Shown here piece after piece: positions 1-7,493 of a DNA stretch of 64,000 bases. Within the stretch, counting starts at the first letter, position 1. Every line of letters begins with the position of its first letter. Source of the DNA: Desulfomicrobium orale DSM 12838 (GTDB lineage: Bacteria; Desulfobacterota; Desulfovibrionia; Desulfovibrionales; Desulfomicrobiaceae); the NCBI RefSeq assembly GCF_001553625.1, contig NZ_CP014230.1, positions 2,719,375-2,783,374 of the forward strand, given 5' to 3'. The translations under genes were made by a program, and so were the position numbers. Under the pieces are notes generated by a model. The model saw only the letters and a list, made by a program, of their open reading frames with translations. It was not told the origin of the DNA and searched no databases.

Positions 1-555
1 CATGCGGAGGAACACGGCGAAGCCGGACACATTCTGGCCGATCTGGGATATGAGTGCCCCGTGGCGGTCCATCCTTACGCCACTCACCCAGCCAAGACGC
101 CGAGGCCGGCCGTCTGGCGGGAAGCGATCCGGCTGCTGGAGAAGGCCGGATACCCGGTCATCGTCATCGGCAGAAACCCCGCACCGCTTTTGCCCGGAAC
201 GAAGGAGGACCTGACCGGCCGGACGGACCTGCGCATGACCGCCGCCATTCTGGCCCGCTGCCGGTGTCTGATCACCGGAGACTCCGGCCCCATGCATCTG
301 GCCACGGCCGTGGGCACGCCGGTAGCCGCCTTTTTCGGGCCGACCACCGCCGAATGGGGGTTTTATCCTTCAGGCCCCCATGATGAGGTAGATCAGATTC
401 CGTGCCCCGACGCCCCCTGCTCACTGCACGGACAAAATATCTGCGTGCGGGGGCACGCCTGCATGACGTCCCTTTCCCCGGAACACATCCTGAACGTGGC
501 CCGGCCTCTCCTTGAAAATCCGTCCCGGCTTGACGACCCTTTCAAAGAAAGCTAG
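1..555 (+). CDS. Glycosyltransferase family 9 (heptosyltransferase-like), C-terminal part
   Basis: The reading frame is open from the first base of the window, so the N-terminal half lies outside. About 184 residues remain. They match the C-terminal nucleotide-sugar domain of GT9 heptosyltransferases: a GDSGPMHLA segment, then VGTPVAAFFGPT, then a Cys-rich tail (four Cys between about residues 135 and 157) as in many ADP-heptose:LPS transferases. The family adds heptose or related sugars to the lipopolysaccharide core at the inner membrane. A second GT9 gene with the same kind of Cys tail lies at 51846-52883. The stop codon touches the regulatory repeat of the next gene. Family assignment is firm; the exact sugar and acceptor are unknown. 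Confidence 0.88.
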   Translation, partial: HAEEHGEAGHILADLGYECPVAVHPYATHPAKTPRPAVWREAIRLLEKAGYPVIVIGRNPAPLLPGTKEDLTGRTDLRMTAAILARCRCLITGDSGPMHLATAVGTPVAAFFGPTTAEWGFYPSGPHDEVDQIPCPDAPCSLHGQNICVRGHACMTSLSPEHILNVARPLLENPSRLDDPFKES

Positions 556-571
556 TAATGATTATCATAAT
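556..571. promoter_or_regulatory. Fur/PerR-like operator upstream of the Fur-family gene
   Basis: ATGAT-T-ATCAT at 558-568 is a perfect 5-bp inverted repeat inside an AT-rich patch of otherwise GC-rich DNA. It resembles Fur and PerR boxes (alternating AT-rich hexamers) and sits 19 bases before the start of the Fur-family gene. Autoregulation is the natural reading, but binding is inferred. Confidence 0.5.
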
Positions 572-586
572 TTGCTGAGGTATGTA

Positions 587-994
587 ATGAAAGAATTTCT
601 GAGCAAGGACATGCGTCTGACCAGCCAGCGCAAAATCATTCTGGAAGAGCTGCGGGCCGTGCACACCCATCCCACGGCGGACGAGGTCTACAACCTTGTA
701 CGCAAAAAGATGCCGCGCATAAGTCTCGGCACGGTGTACCGTAACCTGGAGGTCCTGAGCACTCTGGGCCTGGTCCGTAAGCTCGAAAATGCTGCCGGGC
801 AGAAGCGCTTTGACGGGGACGTCTCTCCCCATCACCATGTGCGCTGCGAGGTCTGCGGCAAGGTCGGGGATATTTTCAACGCGCCGCCCATCGACGGAGT
901 GGAGTTGGGGCTGGATACGGAATTCAGAATCACCGGACACACGCTGGAATTCTCCGGCGTCTGCCCCGAGTGCCAGACGCGCCAGGCTCAGTGA
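587..994 (+). CDS. perR: Fur-family metal-dependent regulator (PerR or Fur)
   Basis: A 135-residue Fur-family repressor. The winged-helix DNA-binding domain covers roughly residues 5-85 ([11 protein letters not shown], then [10 protein letters not shown]). The dimerization and metal domain follows with HHHVRC, a CEVCG Zn pair at about residue 90 and a second CPEC pair near the C-terminus. The ATG at 587 was chosen because GAGG lies 7 bases upstream; longer in-frame starts would run into the glycosyltransferase. Its position next to rubredoxin and Roo suggests a peroxide or oxidative-stress role (PerR), but sequence alone does not separate PerR from Fur. It is preceded by an AT-rich inverted repeat that may be its own operator. 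Confidence 0.8.
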   Translation: MKEFLSKDMRLTSQRKIILEELRAVHTHPTADEVYNLVRKKMPRISLGTVYRNLEVLSTLGLVRKLENAAGQKRFDGDVSPHHHVRCEVCGKVGDIFNAPPIDGVELGLDTEFRITGHTLEFSGVCPECQTRQAQ

Positions 995-1031
995 GCCCGC
1001 CAGTCGGGTTTCCCGGAAAATGTGCGGATTA

Positions 1032-1056
1032 CGGGTGGAACAGACCCGGCTTTTTT
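1032..1056 (+). terminator. Possible weak terminator after the Fur-family gene
   Basis: CGGGT (1032-1036) pairs with ACCCG (1044-1048) across a 7-base loop, and six T follow at 1051-1056 after two bases. The stem is only 5 bp, so this may be a weak terminator or attenuator before rubredoxin. Confidence 0.35.
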
Positions 1057-1103
1057 GCTATGGGGCGCTTCATCACGACAACTCAACACAGGAGATACAA
1101 GCC

Positions 1104-1265
1104 ATGGACAAGTATGTATGCACCCTCTGCGGCTATGTGTACGATCCGGCCGTAGGCGATCCGGACAGCGGCATCGCTCCCGGCACCAAGTTCGAGGACA
1201 TTCCCGACGACTGGAGCTGTCCGGTCTGCGGAGCCAGCAAGGCCGACTTCGTCAAGGAAGACTAG
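1104..1265 (+). CDS. rub: Rubredoxin
   Basis: A complete 53-residue rubredoxin with the two iron-binding loops CTLCGY (residues 6-11) and CPVCGA (residues 39-44) and the usual aromatic core residues (YVYDP, DDWSCP). It is a small cytoplasmic one-electron carrier. Here it lies directly upstream of roo, whose product reduces O2 with rubredoxin electrons, as in Desulfovibrio gigas and D. vulgaris. A GGAG ribosome-binding site at 1090-1094 supports the start. A strong hairpin with a T-rich tail follows the stop. Confidence 0.97.
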   Translation: MDKYVCTLCGYVYDPAVGDPDSGIAPGTKFEDIPDDWSCPVCGASKADFVKED

Positions 1266-1271
1266 CCTGCC

Positions 1272-1303
1272 AGCCAGTCCGGACCACCCGGACTGGCTTT
1301 CTT
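1272..1303 (+). terminator. Intrinsic terminator/attenuator between rubredoxin and roo
   Basis: An 11-bp perfect stem (1272-1282 with 1288-1298), a 5-base loop and the tail TTTCTT. It should end some transcripts after the rubredoxin gene, giving more rubredoxin than Roo mRNA, or it marks the end of the rub unit. Confidence 0.75.
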
Positions 1304-1358
1304 CACCAAGCACAGCATCTCCGGCCTCCCCGGCCGCCAATCACCAAGGACAACAACC

Positions 1359-2567
1359 ATGCCTGTCACCGAAATCAAGAAAGACATCTACTGGGTCGGA
1401 GTCGTGGACTGGAACATCCATGATTTTCACGGCTATTCGAGATCCCCCCAGGGTACGACATATAACGCCTATCTGGTCATGGACGAAAAGATCACCCTGT
1501 TCGACTCCGTCCCGGCCAAGTTCCAGATGGATCTCTATCATCAGATCAGATCGCTCATTCCTCTGGAAAAAATCGACTATTTCGTCTGCAACCACATCGA
1601 GCCCGACCATGCGGGAGCGGTTCCGTTCATCATGGAGAAAGCCAGACCCGAAAAAATCATCTGCTCCAAGATGGGCCACCGTATGCTGCTGGACCACTTC
1701 CATAAGCCCGACTGGCCGTACCATGCGGTGCAGACCGGAGACTCCATCAGTCTGGGCAAGCGCACCGTGCAGTTCATGGAGACGCGCATGCTGCACTGGC
1801 CGGACTCCATGTTTTCCTACATCCCCGAAGACAAGCTGCTCATCTCCAACGACGCCTTCGGACAGAACATGGCCACCAGCGAGCGTTTCGACGATGAGGT
1901 CGATCTGCCCGCCCTCATGGCCGCCAGCTCTCACTATTATCACAACATCGTGCTGCCCTACTCCCAGCGGGTCACGGCGGTGCTCAAGCAGGTGGAGGAA
2001 CTGGGTCTTGAAATCGACATGATCGCTCCGGACCACGGCCTCATCTGGCGCTCCAACGTGCCGCTCATTCTCCGGACGTACAAGGAATACGCCGAGCAGA
2101 AGCCCCACAAGAAAGCCGTCATCGTCTACGACACCATGTGGGATTCCACGGAAAAAATGGCCAAGGCCATCGCCGAGGGTGTCATGGAGGAAGGCGTCGC
2201 CGCCAGAATCATGCACCTCAAGCAGTATCACCACAGCGACGTCATGGGCGAACTGGCCGATGCCACGGGCATTGTTTGCGGTTCTCCCACGCATAACAAC
2301 GGTATTTTGCCCCTCATGGCCGACTTTCTGACCTACATGAAGGGTCTGCGCCCCGAAGGCCGCGTCGGCGCGGCGTTCGGCTCCTACGGCTGGAGCGGCG
2401 AATGCATCAACATCATGACGGACTGGCTCAAATCGGCCAAGGTCGAAGTGATCGAACCCGGAGCCAAGGCCAAGAACGTGCCGGATCACGCCAAGCTGGC
2501 CGAATGCAAGGAACTGGGCCGACAGGTGGCCAAAGCCATCAAGGCCAAAGTGGACGCGGCTTCCTGA
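1359..2567 (+). CDS. roo: Rubredoxin:oxygen oxidoreductase (flavodiiron protein)
   Basis: A 402-residue flavodiiron protein that reduces O2 to water (and in some relatives NO) in the cytoplasm using electrons from rubredoxin. The N-terminal metallo-beta-lactamase-like domain (about 1-250) carries the diiron ligands His79-x-Glu81-x-Asp83-His84 in NHIEPDHAG, and further ligands around HWPDS (about 147) and DHG (about 227). The C-terminal flavodoxin domain (about 255-395) has the FMN loop VYDTMWDSTEKMA and a GSPTHNNG segment. Length and motifs match D. gigas Roo. It follows rubredoxin and precedes cytochrome bd genes, forming an oxygen-removal block. Confidence 0.96.
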   Translation: MPVTEIKKDIYWVGVVDWNIHDFHGYSRSPQGTTYNAYLVMDEKITLFDSVPAKFQMDLYHQIRSLIPLEKIDYFVCNHIEPDHAGAVPFIMEKARPEKIICSKMGHRMLLDHFHKPDWPYHAVQTGDSISLGKRTVQFMETRMLHWPDSMFSYIPEDKLLISNDAFGQNMATSERFDDEVDLPALMAASSHYYHNIVLPYSQRVTAVLKQVEELGLEIDMIAPDHGLIWRSNVPLILRTYKEYAEQKPHKKAVIVYDTMWDSTEKMAKAIAEGVMEEGVAARIMHLKQYHHSDVMGELADATGIVCGSPTHNNGILPLMADFLTYMKGLRPEGRVGAAFGSYGWSGECINIMTDWLKSAKVEVIEPGAKAKNVPDHAKLAECKELGRQVAKAIKAKVDAAS

Positions 2568-2573
2568 CAACCC

Positions 2574-3281
2574 ATGGCGGGCGCGCGGGAGACGAAACAC
2601 CGGGTTCTGGCCGGACTGGCCGAACCGGACTGGGAAAGGCTGCTGCCGGAACTGGCGGACCTCGGCCAGCAGGCCGTGAGTCCGCTGTTTTCCGCTTTGT
2701 GCAATACTTCCGCCACAGTACGGTGGCGGGCGGTGACAGCCTTCGGCGAGGTCATCGGTCGGATGGCTCTGGTCACTCCGGAAAAAGCCCGGGTGGTCAT
2801 GCGGCGTTTCATCTGGAGCCTCAACGACGAGTCCGGGGGCATCGGCTGGGGCGCGCCCGAGGCCATGGCCGAGATCATGGCCGTCAGTCCGCGCATGGCC
2901 GGAGAGTACCATAACCATCTTCTGGCCTATATCCACGATGCCGAACACCGTCCGGACTGCTATCTGGAACACGCGCCGCTGCGCCGGGGAGCGGTCTGGG
3001 GTGTCGGGCGTCTGGCCCAGTCCCGCCCGGAGCTGGCCCGTCCGGCGGGGCCCGACCTCATCCATGCCCTGGATGACTGCGACCGCATCATCCGGGGCAT
3101 GGCCGCATGGGCCTGTGGTCTGCTCGGGCTTCGCACGGCCCTGCCCCAGCTCCGGCTGTTCCACGCCGACCATTCCCCGCTGGAAATCTACCTGGACCGC
3201 AAAATCGAGATACGCACGCCAGCCATGCTGGCCGCCGAGGCCATTTCGCGGATCACGGGCGCCGGGCCCGAAAAAAATTAA
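2574..3281 (+). CDS. HEAT-like repeat protein, function unknown
   Basis: A 235-residue soluble protein made mostly of alpha-helical repeats of about 30-40 residues with HEAT/PBS-lyase-like character (for example AVSPLFSALCNTSATVRWRA, then RGAVWGVGRLAQ, then IIRGMAAWACGLLG). There is no signal peptide or catalytic motif. It starts 6 bases after roo and ends 12 bases before cydA, so it is probably cotranscribed with both. No strong Shine-Dalgarno precedes the ATG, which suggests translational coupling to roo. Such repeats usually mediate protein contacts; a role in assembly or regulation of the oxygen-reducing system is inference from position only. Confidence 0.75.
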   Translation: MAGARETKHRVLAGLAEPDWERLLPELADLGQQAVSPLFSALCNTSATVRWRAVTAFGEVIGRMALVTPEKARVVMRRFIWSLNDESGGIGWGAPEAMAEIMAVSPRMAGEYHNHLLAYIHDAEHRPDCYLEHAPLRRGAVWGVGRLAQSRPELARPAGPDLIHALDDCDRIIRGMAAWACGLLGLRTALPQLRLFHADHSPLEIYLDRKIEIRTPAMLAAEAISRITGAGPEKN

Positions 3282-3293
3282 GGAGACATTTCT

Positions 3294-4601
3294 ATGGATG
3301 TACTCATGTTATCCAGGCTCCAGTTCGCCATGGCGACCATGTTTCACTTCATCTTCGTGCCGCTCACCCTGGGCCTATCCATTCTGGTGGCCATCATGGA
3401 AACCAGATACGTGCGTACCGGCGACGAGATGTACAAACGCATGACCAAGTTCTGGGGCAAGCTCTTTGTCATCAACTTCGTGCTGGGCGTGGTCACGGGC
3501 ATCACTCTGGAGTTCCAGTTCGGCACCAACTGGTCCCGCTATTCCGAGTATGTGGGCGATATTTTCGGCTCCCTGCTGGCCATCGAGGCCACGGTGGCCT
3601 TCTTTCTGGAATCCACGTTTCTGGGAGCCTGGATCTTCGGCTGGAAAGTGCTCTCTCCCCGGATGCATGCCGCCTGTATCTGGCTGGTGGCCATCGCCTC
3701 CAACGTCTCGGCCCTGTGGATCCTCATCGCCAACGCCTTCATGCAGCATCCGGTGGGCTATGTGCTGCGCAACGGCCGGGCCGAGCTGGCCGACTTCTTC
3801 GAGGTGGTTTTCAACCCCTTTGCCTGGCAGCAGTATGTGCACACCCTGAGCGGAGCCTTCACTCTGGCCGGATTCTTCATCATGGGCGTCTCGGCCTATC
3901 ACCTGCTCAAAAAGCAGCATGTCGAGTTTTTCACCCGTTCCTTCAAAATGGGCATGATCTTCGCTTTCATCTTCTCCATCATGGTGGCGGCCCAGGGGCA
4001 CCATCACGCCCAGGAAGTGACCCGCATCCAGCCCGCCAAACTGGCGGCCATGGAATCCCTCTGGGAAACCCATGAAGACGGCGCGCCCATGTATCTGCTG
4101 GTGGTCCCGGACGAGAAGAACGAGCGGAACTTTATCGAATGGCTGGGCATTCCCGGTGGCCTGTCTTTCCTGGCCCACAATTCCTTCTCCACCCCGGTGC
4201 AGGGCCTCAAGGACTGGCCCGCCGAGGAACGTCCGCCCGTTCTGCTGACCTTCCTGGCCTTCCGGACCATGGTCGGCATCGGCAGCCTGCTGCCCATCCT
4301 GTGCATCTGGGCGTTACTGCGCCGCAAGAAGCTGACCGAATCGCCGAAGCTTCTGCAAGCCATGCTCTTCGCCATCCCGCTTCCGTATATCGCCATAGAG
4401 GCCGGATGGGTGCTGGCCGAAGTGGGACGCCAGCCGTGGATCGTTTACGGCCTCATGAAAACCTCCGACGCCGTTTCGCCCATTGTCACCTCCCAGGTGG
4501 CCTTTTCCCTGGTGGCCCTGACCGTCCTCTACGCCATTCTGGGCGCCGTGGACATCTTCCTCTTGTACAAGACCGCCAAAAAAGGCCCGGTTGAAGCCTA
4601 A
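3294..4601 (+). CDS. cydA: Cytochrome bd quinol oxidase subunit I
   Basis: A 435-residue multi-pass inner-membrane protein, subunit I of cytochrome bd, which oxidizes quinol and reduces O2 to water. The N-terminus SRLQFAMATMFHFIFVPLT contains the conserved heme-ligand His. The periplasmic Q-loop motif GLxxxPxxxRPPV is present around residue 303, followed by the GRQPW signature near residue 378. At this length it belongs to the short Q-loop class rather than the longer E. coli type. A strong AAGGAGA lies before the ATG, and cydB follows after 20 bases. High-affinity bd oxidases protect sulfate reducers from oxygen. Confidence 0.97.
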   Translation: MDVLMLSRLQFAMATMFHFIFVPLTLGLSILVAIMETRYVRTGDEMYKRMTKFWGKLFVINFVLGVVTGITLEFQFGTNWSRYSEYVGDIFGSLLAIEATVAFFLESTFLGAWIFGWKVLSPRMHAACIWLVAIASNVSALWILIANAFMQHPVGYVLRNGRAELADFFEVVFNPFAWQQYVHTLSGAFTLAGFFIMGVSAYHLLKKQHVEFFTRSFKMGMIFAFIFSIMVAAQGHHHAQEVTRIQPAKLAAMESLWETHEDGAPMYLLVVPDEKNERNFIEWLGIPGGLSFLAHNSFSTPVQGLKDWPAEERPPVLLTFLAFRTMVGIGSLLPILCIWALLRRKKLTESPKLLQAMLFAIPLPYIAIEAGWVLAEVGRQPWIVYGLMKTSDAVSPIVTSQVAFSLVALTVLYAILGAVDIFLLYKTAKKGPVEA

Positions 4602-4621
4602 CTCTTCGAAGGAGAATCACA

Positions 4622-5650
4622 ATGCTCGAAACCATCTGGTTCCTACTCTGGGGCGTACTCTGGGCCATCTACTTCGTTCTGGACGGCTATGACCTGGGCA
4701 TCGGCACCCTCATTCCGTTTCTGGGCAAATCCGACCGGGACCGCAGGGTCATGCTCAACTCCATGGGTCCCTTCTGGGACGGCAACGAAGTCTGGCTGAT
4801 CACCGCCGGCGGCGTGACCTTCGCGGCCTTCCCCAAGGCCTACGCCGTCATGTTCAGCGGCCTGTATACGCCGCTCATGCTGCTCCTTCTGGCCCTCATC
4901 ATCCGGGGCGTGTCCCTGGAGTTCCGCCATCAGGTGGAAAGCAGAGTCTGGCGCGGGATCTGGGACTGGGGGGCGACCATCGGCAGCTTCCTGCCCGCCC
5001 TGCTGCTCGGGGTGGCCTTCGCCAACATCTTCATGGGCCTGCCGCTGGACGAAAACGGCGTGTTTCAGGGCGATCTGCGTACGCTGCTGAACCCGTACGG
5101 CCTGGCCGGAGGCGTGCTCTTCGTTCTGCTCTTCGTCATGCACGGCGCCCTGTGGCTGACGGTCAAATCCGAGGGCGACCTGCAGCACCGCGCGGCCCGG
5201 CTGGCCCGGCGCATCTGGCCCGTGCTGGTGGCAGTGGTCGGCCTTTTCGTGGTCCTGACCCTCTTCTACAACACCAAGCTGCTGTTCAACTACCTGTGCA
5301 ACCCGCTGATGTTCATTCTGCTGGCGGTGCCCGTGGTGGCGCTGGTGCTGCTGCGCCGCCAGATCGGCCGGAAAGACTGGTGGTATGCCTGGGGCCTGTC
5401 GGCCGTGGTCATCGCCGGGCTGACCCTGTTCGGCGTGGTGGGTCTGTACCCGGCCATCCTGCCGTCCTCCATCGCGCCGGAGTATTCCATTACCGTCACG
5501 AACGCGGCTTCCAGCACCCTGACCCTGTCCATCATGCTGGGTGTGGCCCTGATCTTCGTGCCCGTGGTGGCGGCCTACCAGTTCTGGCTGTACCGGACCT
5601 TCAGCCACAAGGTTACGGACAAGGAGCTGGATCAGCACGGCGCATACTGA
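4622..5650 (+). CDS. cydB: Cytochrome bd quinol oxidase subunit II
   Basis: A 342-residue hydrophobic protein, subunit II of cytochrome bd. The start WFLLWGVLWAIYFVLDGYDLG and the segment GPFWDGNEVWLITAGG (about residues 49-64) are diagnostic for CydB. About eight to nine membrane segments are visible. GAAGGAG stands before the start. It forms the oxidase with the preceding cydA; the cydX small subunit was not identified after it. Confidence 0.97.
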   Translation: MLETIWFLLWGVLWAIYFVLDGYDLGIGTLIPFLGKSDRDRRVMLNSMGPFWDGNEVWLITAGGVTFAAFPKAYAVMFSGLYTPLMLLLLALIIRGVSLEFRHQVESRVWRGIWDWGATIGSFLPALLLGVAFANIFMGLPLDENGVFQGDLRTLLNPYGLAGGVLFVLLFVMHGALWLTVKSEGDLQHRAARLARRIWPVLVAVVGLFVVLTLFYNTKLLFNYLCNPLMFILLAVPVVALVLLRRQIGRKDWWYAWGLSAVVIAGLTLFGVVGLYPAILPSSIAPEYSITVTNAASSTLTLSIMLGVALIFVPVVAAYQFWLYRTFSHKVTDKELDQHGAY

Positions 5651-5727
5651 TCACGCGCTCCGCACAAAAGAAATCCCCCGGCGCGGCATGCGGCGGGGAA
5701 TTTTTCGTACAAGACGGCCGGAGAATC

Positions 5728-6192
5728 ATGTACAGGCTCAGAATCATCAGCGTGGGCAAAATCAAGAAGCCCTTCTGGCTGGAGGCCATCGGCCATTACC
5801 GGAAGATGCTCGGCACGGCCCTGTGCGTGGAGGCGCTCAGCGTGCGCGACTGTCCGCATCTGGAGGGAGCCGGCCGCAAAAAAGCCGAATCGGACCGCCT
5901 GCTGGAAAAAATAACCCCGCGCGACACGGCCATCGCCCTGCACGAAGCGGGAACACTGTACACCTCCGTGGAATTCGCGGCTTTTCTGCGCGGCCATCTG
6001 GAAAATCCCGGCGGAGACTGCTGTCTGCTCATTGGCGGCGCTCTGGGCCTGTCCCCGGAACTGCTGGATCGCGTTCAGGCGAAACTGAGTCTTGGCCCCA
6101 TGACCATGCCCCACGAACTGGCCCAGGTGGTTCTGTACGAGCAGCTCTTCCGGGCGACGGCCATCTGGTCCGGGCGAACCTACCACTACTGA
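5728..6192 (+). CDS. rlmH: 23S rRNA (pseudouridine1915-N3)-methyltransferase
   Basis: A 154-residue SPOUT-fold methyltransferase (RlmH/YbeA) that methylates pseudouridine 1915 of 23S rRNA in the assembled ribosome. The C-terminal knot is clear: LLIGGALGLSPELL (about 96-109) and a final MPHELAQVVLYEQLFRA...YHY block. The ATG at 5728 has GGAG just upstream; longer upstream extension of this frame overlaps cydB and is a shadow. It lies 77 bases after cydB and 47 bases before an acetyltransferase. Confidence 0.93.
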   Translation: MYRLRIISVGKIKKPFWLEAIGHYRKMLGTALCVEALSVRDCPHLEGAGRKKAESDRLLEKITPRDTAIALHEAGTLYTSVEFAAFLRGHLENPGGDCCLLIGGALGLSPELLDRVQAKLSLGPMTMPHELAQVVLYEQLFRATAIWSGRTYHY

Positions 6193-6239
6193 CCGGACGC
6201 GGTGACGCGAAAACACTCCCTGCACGGCAACTGCGGAAA

Positions 6240-6701
6240 ATGGCACCATTGAGAACAATCCGTCCGGCAGTACTGGCAGATGCCCCGGAAATAAGCGCCC
6301 TCATCACCGGCGTCAGCCGCTTTTTCACTCTGGAACCCGATGGCAGAGGGGCCGGAGCCTTCCTGAAGAGCATCACGACGGAGGCCATCGCCGGTTATAT
6401 CGGCGACCCCGGATACCATTACATCACGGCATTCGAGGAGAACACTCTGGCAGGCGTGGCCGCGCTGCGGGGCGGAAATCACCTCTTCCACCTTTTTGTC
6501 GCCCCGGCCTTCCACCGTCAGGGGCTGGCGAGGGATCTCTGGGAGGAGATAAAAAAGTCCGCCGCGCCGGGTACTTCGGAGATCACGGTCAATTCCAGCC
6601 CCTACGCCGTGCCCGTGTACGAACGGTTCGGCTTCGCCGTGGCCGGACCGCGCACGGAAGCCGCCGGAATCGCCTTCATCCCCATGAAAAAAAGAATCTG
6701 A
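6240..6701 (+). CDS. GNAT-family N-acetyltransferase
   Basis: A 153-residue single-domain GNAT acetyltransferase. The order is typical: RPAVLADAPEISALI at the N-terminus, a central strand HLFHLFVAPAFHRQGLARDLW carrying the acetyl-CoA binding loop (Q/RxxGxA-like, here RQGLAR), and VNSSPYAVPVYERFGF near the C-terminus, the motif B region. The substrate cannot be told; small-molecule amines or protein N-termini are both possible. It is convergent with the HAD phosphatase that follows. The start is not strongly supported by a ribosome-binding site. Confidence 0.85.
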   Translation: MAPLRTIRPAVLADAPEISALITGVSRFFTLEPDGRGAGAFLKSITTEAIAGYIGDPGYHYITAFEENTLAGVAALRGGNHLFHLFVAPAFHRQGLARDLWEEIKKSAAPGTSEITVNSSPYAVPVYERFGFAVAGPRTEAAGIAFIPMKKRI

Positions 6702-6737
6702 CGGCGCACCGGAGAAGATTCAGGCGCGCCATCGGCG

Positions 6738-7391
6738 TCAATCCAGCAGTTCCCGCAGCTCCAGCGGATGGGAGATGATGGTTCTGGCTCCCGCCCGCCG
6801 GAGTTCCTCCTCGGGCCGGAAACCCCACAACACGCCGACCGGATGCATGCCCACGCTGGTGGCCGTGCGCATGTCCACGTCCGTATCGCCCAGATAGAGA
6901 ATTTCCTCCGCCCCCAGCCCCAGCCGTTCCATGAGCAGCCGGGGAGAGGCCGGATCGGGCTTGACCGGTCTGCCGGGCACCTGCCCCTGCACCAGCGCGA
7001 AGGACCACTTGGGCAGGAAATCCCGCATGCACTGCTCGGCCAGAACCTGCGGCTTGTTGGTCAGCACGGCCAGAAGTATTCCCCTGGATTCCAGCAGGTC
7101 GAGGAGCTCTGGAATACCCGCGTACGGCTTGCCTTTCCCGGTTCCGGCCGCCTGGTATTCGCGCACGAAATCCTGCACGCAGACGTCCAGAAAATCCCTG
7201 TCCCGCCTGTCTTCGGGCAGGGCACACGAAACCAGATGCGCCGCACCGTTACCCGCGAAAAACCGGTAGCTGTCAATTGGATGCACGGGCAGTCCCCGGG
7301 CGGTCAGAACCCGGTTCATGGCGCTGCCCAGATCTTCCAGCGTGTCCAGAAGCGTCCCGTCCATGTCGAACACAGCGGCTTTATAGCTCAT
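6738..7391 (-). CDS. HAD-superfamily phosphatase, phosphoglycolate phosphatase-like
   Basis: A 217-residue HAD hydrolase. Motif I FDMDGTLLD gives the nucleophile Asp and acid-base Asp near residue 10. Motif II LTNK (about 110), the Lys in RPVKPDPA and motif IV GDTDVDM complete the active site. The small helical cap after motif I fits the Gph/PGMB group, which dephosphorylates 2-phosphoglycolate or similar sugar phosphates. The ATG at 7391 was preferred over an upstream in-frame start because GGAGGAG lies 3-9 bases before it. It is last in the minus-strand run with the ABC exporter. The exact substrate is not established. Confidence 0.85.
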   Translation of the reverse strand: MSYKAAVFDMDGTLLDTLEDLGSAMNRVLTARGLPVHPIDSYRFFAGNGAAHLVSCALPEDRRDRDFLDVCVQDFVREYQAAGTGKGKPYAGIPELLDLLESRGILLAVLTNKPQVLAEQCMRDFLPKWSFALVQGQVPGRPVKPDPASPRLLMERLGLGAEEILYLGDTDVDMRTATSVGMHPVGVLWGFRPEEELRRAGARTIISHPLELRELLD

Positions 7392-7493
7392 ATCTCCTCC
7401 TTTTCGAGTGTCTCCGGAAACAGCGTACGTAGCGGCCGGGAAAAAAGGACTCAAGGCCCGGACGCCCCCGCGGAAGTGTTACCACAAAATGCT

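Noticed and set aside
1341..3173. A 610-codon open frame on the minus strand opposite roo and the HEAT gene
   Set aside because: It is the shadow of GC-rich genes on the + strand; the translation is rich in His, Gly and Arg with no family motif, while the opposite frames encode clear Roo and HEAT proteins.
5660..5710. A terminator after cydB
   Set aside because: A GC-rich hairpin followed by TTTTT exists, but the stem is only about five pairs with mismatches, so I did not list it as a feature.
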